A stretch of 64,000 bases of DNA from Siphonodentalium dalli (lineage: Eukaryota; Mollusca; Scaphopoda; Gadilida; Siphonodentaliidae): the NCBI GenBank assembly GCA_032622095.1, contig CP136063.1:72641980-72705979 (forward strand), in the 5' to 3' direction. The position numbers and the translations under genes were made by a program. This document shows positions 58,621 through 64,000 of the stretch, in pieces. The notes beneath the pieces are model-generated. The model was not told the origin of the DNA, did no database searches, and saw only the letters and a program-made list of their open reading frames with translations. The first letter of the stretch is position 1, and each line of letters opens with the position of its first letter.

Positions 58621-59529
58621 ATATATCTTTAAAAGTTCATATCCTTCAGACAAGCTCAGAAACAAGGTTTGAGACTGATCCATGGGTACTGTTGTGCTTT
58701 GTGTAGAGATATGAAACTGGTACACCTCCAAATTCTGGTCAATGTAGTATGAAGTACGGTATAACAAAGGTTATGCATACACTGGATGCCATAGTGCACA
58801 TTTTCTGAGACTCCTACAGGTACATACAGAAGCATACAGGTACATGTATGTTGTAGAATTGAATTCACTAACTTCACTTGCCAAGATTTTCACCACTAAG
58901 TCTGATAAAATATAGACGTCACTGATCGGTCTCCATCAAGGAAGGAATTGATGTGTCATTTTTGCCTTTGATGAAGACATTGGTCATCATTTGGTTATAT
59001 ATTAAAGCCTCCCCTTCGCTGCACAGTACTGGATTCAGTGCATACCGTCCATTGGCATACATATGGTACATGTATATAGCCAGGACTGTCACAAAGCAAC
59101 AACTCACATTATGTCATGCATGGACGAATACCGATAACATCTAGATTACATGTATCCGTTACATGTACACCGAATAACATTTGAAATCCTTCCTCATCCA
59201 GTCCTGGACAGAATTAATAATATTGGTATCAAGGGTAATCATTATCTGCAAGAAACACTCAGGAAACATGATTCTATGATTGGTTGTCAGATATCATGCC
59301 TTGAATGAAATGTGTATGTCTCAATCCAGTCAGGCAGCTCCTCCTGTCTGAAAAATAAGATTTGAATGCTTGTAATGACATCAGAAAAGCGGAATGACTA
59401 ATCATGTACATATTATTAAGATGTACGGTCCAAATTAATCACCGGGGGGGGGGGGAGGGGCAGTTATAACAGTAATGTTATCCATTCAAACGCTGCATGT
59501 TGGTCAGAATCAGCTACAAATACATATAT
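58621..59529. other. Intergenic DNA
   Basis: Nothing recognised except a poly-G tract near 59444-59453. Confidence 0.4.
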
Positions 59530-60040
59530 TTACATACTAAGTGTTGTCATCACTAAATCCAGCATACTGATTGGTCGGCGCCCACGTGGCTAGTTGCAGT
59601 TATTTCTCGGTGAATGCGCAACGGCTCATAACACCAAGCTCACAACACCATACATGCGTCATTGGGTTTGGAAAGACGAACGCGTAATGTTTTGGGAGCA
59701 TTTGGACTCGCGCAGGATTGACTTAATACATCATCTGGTTGCAATATGAAGAGAAATTGTTCCTATTAACTTTTGCCAAGGGTGCTATTGGGTACTTTGG
59801 GCTGTTTTTTGTCACGATACACTATTCAATTTAAATACATTTACAAAAGTGGCTTTTTCGCTAAATGTATATAAATATAAGGATTAACTGTCATGTGGAC
59901 TATTTTAATGGAGATGTAACCGTGAGGAAAGTGGTCATAACTTGTATGTAAAACCCTTTGGGTTTTACACAAGTTATGTCCACTTACCTCACGGTTACAT
60001 CTCCATAAAAACAGTCCACATGACAGTTAATACTTATGTA
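59530..60040 (+). repeat. Interspersed repeat S, copy 2
   Basis: It matches 9230-9745 in the same orientation. Here the terminal inversion is longer: GTAACCGTGAGG ... CATAACTTGTATGTAAAACC turns at CCTTTGGG into the reverse complement and ends with TCCACATGACAGTTAA. Confidence 0.82.
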
Positions 60041-60691
60041 CATATACTAGTAGCATATACCGTTGTAACAGGATACCTCCCCTTAAATATCTCCCCACTA
60101 ACAATACCCACATGAATGACTAAAATAAAATTTCACTCATTTGATATGTTACTTGAACAAACAAAATTAAATAAAAAACAAACGTAAATCTCATAAAACA
60201 TCTTTTTCGGGCCATTTCATGGTCAAATGATATCAAAAGGGTGAATTTTCTTTTAGTCAAAGATTGGGGGAATGTCAGGGAATTACAGTAATGCCCAAAG
60301 TAAGTGACCACTTAACCTCAGGATTGTGGGTAATTTTTCAGGATTTATTCAGAAATATGGCTTGTGTGGTCTCACACCAGAAACTTCTAACACAGCAGTA
60401 CTAGAAAGGTTACCGCTTCAACACTGCACCAAATCGGTTGATATTTATGTAAAATATACGAAGCAGACTAGGTGTTATGTATTGCTCTGCGTACCTATTT
60501 TTCCATGTACCTAAAAATAAGTCAAGCCCTGTTCCATGTGTGAGGTATGGCTACATGTATACTCAAAGTAATTGGCCACCTCTTAGTATAGTGCCCCCGT
60601 TAATACTGCAGTATTAAAGATATATAAAGCACAGTAACCTCCAACACCTCATTATGGTTACTAGTACAGTTTCAACGTTGCATATACCACA

Positions 60692-60860
60692 GTTACACCC
60701 CATATGCATGTTGTCATGTCACACCCCATATGCATGTTGTCATGTTACACCCCATATGCATGTTGTCATGTTACACCCCATATGCATGTTGTCATGTTAC
60801 ACCCCATATGGCATATGCATGTTGTCATGTTACACCCCATATGCATGTTGTCATGTTTCG
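60692..60860 (+). repeat. 26-bp minisatellite, about six to seven units
   Basis: Units ACACCCCATATGCATGTTGT plus CATGTT repeat with one 8-bp insertion near 60808. All three frames stay open, giving spurious Cys/His-rich peptides. Confidence 0.95.
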
Positions 60861-61339
60861 CATGCATGAAAATAAAATGCAGTGTTTTTCCTCCTATCTG
60901 TGGAACGGATGGCCTTCGTTACATGTACATGTATATATTATTCCAAATATAGGACATGGGAACGCTGATAGAAAAATTGTATTGTATATACGGGAGTTAA
61001 ATGTAGCACATAATGAACTTTTAAGTTGCCAACATTGTTTAGGCTGTCAATTTATAAACTCCACCCATCCATGTTGTCAGGCTGCATTGATTGGCATTAC
61101 ACAAACAAGCATGAAAAGATAATTTAGTGATTCATCTTATTCATGCATATATAAGTTCATTGAACAAGATCCATGTGGCTGTTTTAATTTTCAACTTTTG
61201 GTGTGATATTTGTTGGTGTATCATAACTGCATGGTGCTCCACAACAGTAATCGACTTGATACCGTGGTGGATATCATATACTGCCCGTATATACTGCGAT
61301 CATTACCAGGTTTCCCCCCGGAAAACAACTGCGGGACAC

Positions 61340-62205
61340 AACGTACCGGGGGGTGGGGTGGTACTTAGGCGTAAAAAATTTACACGTAAATTTTTTCCTT
61401 ATTCATTTAGGGGGGGGGGGGGGGGGTTGTCGGAAAAAATTTGCATGTAATATTTTTCCAAATATGTATTTTCAGACTCACAACTTCAATTTTCTCTCAT
61501 TTTATAGAATATGGATTAACCTTAATATCCAAATCATATATACATGAGTAATACAATCCACATAAAACAATTTTGGATAACCACTGTCTTGGTGTACATG
61601 TGATATTGACCCCATTAACCCTCTTAATAATGCCAACTATGTCAGTGTCTACCAGTCGATTGCAGAATTCTACCCTGCGATCGCTTATCTGGCAAATTTT
61701 TACTGCAGAACTATCCCATGTATTAAACAATTTCTCCTCCAATGGTATCAGAAAACAGTTATATGCTGGTATCTCACTCATCTCATTTGCATCTTTTTCA
61801 AAGTCGAGGTAATGACTAGTTGTCATTTTTTAAAGTGCATACATAGCGTTGCGATCACCAATATACATGTTTGTACATGTCATGACATCACGAGGTACAA
61901 ATCTGCGTTCTACTGGTAGACAATGACCATTTTAGTCACAATAATCTAAACTAAGTTAACAAGCACCTTCTCGTGAATTGTATGCTCCGGTGTTTTTTTC
62001 GCTTTCCGGTCAAACCGAGTTGTTGTCCGGCTGCGGTAGATTTGATTTGGGGGGGGGGGGCGGGCAAATGGTCAGTGGAAAAAACTGCAGTTTTTGCTGT
62101 TTTGGGGGGGGGGGGGGATACCCAAACCGAAGAAAACAGTTTTTTCCACCCTGTGTCTGCAGTTTTTTTCCGCCCCCCCCCCTGCCCCCCCCCCCATTTT
62201 TAAGG
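61340..62205. repeat. Poly-G/poly-C-rich region
   Basis: G tracts at about 61411-61427, 62049-62060 and 62104-62118, and C tracts at about 62173-62200. Around 62075-62175 the sequence AAAAACTGCAGTTTTT and GAAAACAGTTTTTTCC gives small palindromes. Open frames across it are low-complexity. Confidence 0.8.
61497..61826 (-). CDS. Unidentified 109-residue open frame (possible exon)
   Basis: The minus-strand frame reads MTTSHYLDFEKDANEMSEIP, then CFLIPLEEKLFNTWDSSAV and CNRLVDTDIVGIIKRVNGV. Its composition is protein-like and not repeat-derived, but I recognise no domain and can assign no confident splice signals. It could be an exon of an unseen gene, a retroelement fragment or chance. Confidence 0.2.
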   Translation of the reverse strand: MTTSHYLDFEKDANEMSEIPAYNCFLIPLEEKLFNTWDSSAVKICQISDRRVEFCNRLVDTDIVGIIKRVNGVNITCTPRQWLSKIVLCGLYYSCIYDLDIKVNPYSIK

Positions 62206-62654
62206 TCCATAATTTTGAGGATAGCAGTATATACATGTATTGGTGACAATGTACAAATATTCATCTGCATGGTAGCTATACATGTAGATTATAAACTCAC
62301 CACTGGTATTTTGGCGAACAGACTTCCAGTAATATTTCACCTGTCATTTGTTCATTGCCACGTGTCTAGCTAGACAGGACCGACGCTTAGACTAATCATG
62401 GGCGAAATCAATCTTCATATGTTGAAGATGAGAGGGCATGATGCCGCATCCACCATGGCTAATGAATCTGGTATTTCTGTAATTGAAGAAAAAATACATG
62501 TACATGTATGCTGCATATATATGTATGTGATATGGATGCATGTATTTTCATAATTTGCAAACATATTCAAAAACCAAGTGTAAAGTTCATTCTTCCAACA
62601 ATATTAGCATTTTCGGCGATTCAGATGTCAGAAGACCATAATTCAATCGTACTA

Positions 62655-63205
62655 AAGTGGAGGAATCGGGCCTGACAAAATCATGGATAGTTTGTTACGA
62701 TGTCATCGCAGATGAGAATATTTAATATCGGTGGTTAACCACGTGATTAACTATCCTATGATATTTCTATTTACTTTGTACGATTTTTACATACACGCAA
62801 ATTTCACCAAGTGGAGGTAACCAAGGATACGTCACAATTTTTGCAAATCTGCATTGATATAACTCGTGATCATGTCGTGAGCATGCGCAGTCCAACTATC
62901 GGTTATTACCCAAGATGGGAATCTGTCCACTTACAATTGAATCGTAGTCATATGAATCATGAATGTTCACTCAGTGAACGTACAGATGAAAGATATAATC
63001 TTAAGTGGAGGAACCGGGATCGACGAGATCGTGGATAGTTTGTTCACACGATTACGATGTCGTACATGATGAAATCACAGTTTTTTTGTAAAGCATGTGA
63101 TTGACTATCATGCGATCCTTCAGGCCACACTTTTTACATACACATGACTGATTAGTGATTACGTCGCAAATGGGGATAACCAAGGATACGCCACAATTTC
63201 GCTTT
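62655..63205 (+). repeat. Diverged tandem duplication, about 350-bp period
   Basis: AAGTGGAGGAATCGGGC with ATGGATAGTTTGTT (about 62655-62700) recurs as AAGTGGAGGAACCGGGA with GTGGATAGTTTGTT (about 63003-63045). GGTAACCAAGGATACGTCAC (62816) recurs at about 63175 as GATAACCAAGGATACGCCAC. Confidence 0.75.
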
Positions 63206-63489
63206 TAAATAAAACAGTGCATGATATTATTTTTTACCTACTTACAATTGTATCGTGGTAATCTGAACGTTCACTTAGTGTTAAATTGGCCATGGCATGA
63301 CAATATTAAAGAGATTGTGGGAATTCTATCAGATTGAATATCTATCTATCTACTCGATACTCCATCGCCCTCAATGTGCTGAGGATTATGTGGAGGTCCA
63401 GGTGCTACCACGGCCGAGTAACTTTATAACCCTGTGGTGACTCCAGTAGCGTTCTTTAACGTGCACACACTGAGGCGTGAGTAGTATTG

Positions 63490-64000
63490 TCTACCCTTTC
63501 GGGTAGACGGTTTGACTTGACTTTGCTCCACTCCCGATCCTGAGCTAAACAGGGGATTATAGGTCACACCGCGTGGGTGTATATATCGGTGAAGGTTATC
63601 GCCATAATAACGCGTGGCGGATATCGCTAGGCCAAGGACGAACAAAATAATTCCGCAACAAGCGGGCCGCGGTTATCACGAGAATAGCGCCTAATTATTG
63701 GGGGTACTAAACAACGCGTGTATGTCTAAATGATATCTCTCTCGCGTTAACCCTATCGCTTATCACCTATTCATGTAATATGAAAGAAAATATGTACTCG
63801 GGTGACGGCTATCAGAGCTATATATTAATCACGAGAATAACTCGCCAGCGTCGCGCGCGGTAGTGATAAATCAGATCGCGTGTACTATATACACAGTGGT
63901 AGATAATATATGTATTGGTTTGACTGCCTAAACCCTAAGCGCCTAATCCCGAGCTATCAGGATGGTGTTATATGTCACGCCGCGTGGGTGTATATGGGCG
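63490..64000 (+). repeat. Partial tandem repeat of about 410 bp at window end
   Basis: CACACCGCGTGGGTGTATAT near 63566 recurs as CACGCCGCGTGGGTGTATAT near 63976. Preceding AACAGGGGATTATAGG and ATCAGGATGGTGTTATATG also correspond. A longer array may continue beyond the window. Confidence 0.55.

Noticed and set aside
60654-61122. Overlapping Cys/His-rich frames that look like a metal-binding repeat protein
   Set aside because: They come from a 26-bp minisatellite whose unit happens to lack stops; all three frames are open.
63424-63645. tRNA- or rRNA-like GC-rich segment near the window end
   Set aside because: No cloverleaf, B-box-like GGTTCGAATCC or conserved rRNA motif could be found; it is better explained as a tandem repeat.
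49991-64000. A third tandem receptor gene downstream
   Set aside because: No signal-peptide exon or ligand-binding-domain motifs were found; homology to the gene 1/2 intergenic region ends at about 49990.

Overview
This is non-coding-rich, AT-rich animal nuclear DNA. Coding exons are short, bounded by GT/AG splice sites and far apart. The rest is introns and intergenic DNA filled with DNA transposons, LINE remnants, palindromes, minisatellites and homopolymer tracts. No operons, rRNA, tRNA or CRISPR arrays were seen. The style of the LINE tails and the palindromic TACATGTA-type motifs suggest a marine invertebrate, perhaps a lophotrochozoan such as a mollusc. That taxonomic guess is weak.

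The main content is two tandem ionotropic glutamate receptor (iGluR) genes, both on the + strand. Gene 1 is represented only by its last intron and terminal exon (1539-1875, transmembrane segment M4 and cytoplasmic tail). Gene 2 can be followed completely from a signal-peptide exon at 5363 to a stop codon at 43702. It has 13 coding exons with mutually consistent splice phases, giving a predicted protein of 865 residues. The order is signal peptide, amino-terminal domain (exons 1-7), ligand-binding S1 (7-10), M1, pore loop and M3 (10-11), S2 (12-13), M4 and tail (13). Two features of the protein stand out: a glutamate at the pore Q/R/N selectivity position, and a tryptophan where AMPA and kainate receptors have the acidic residue that binds the ligand amino group. 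The last exon and its flanks (about 41650-44940) are a close copy of 30-2640, and 49120-49990 copies 3070-4445, so the locus is a tandem duplication.

Layout: 1-1875 end of gene 1. 1876-5250 intergenic, with repeats shared with the 3' flank of gene 2. 5363-43702 gene 2, whose introns hold a piggyBac-like element, several families of TTAA-flanked MITEs, two hAT-like elements with exact 8-bp target duplications, LINE fragments on both strands, and large (TAC)n arrays. 43703-64000 is 3' flank and intergenic DNA. It holds more MITEs, a large foldback element with a MITE in its loop, poly-G tracts, a 26-bp minisatellite and no clearly recognisable gene.

The distance between the two terminal exons (about 41.8 kb) is mostly gene 2 intron. 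Most variation between the duplicated flanks is repeat-driven: minisatellite contraction, a 640-bp insertion flanked by direct repeats, and a foldback element present in only one copy.
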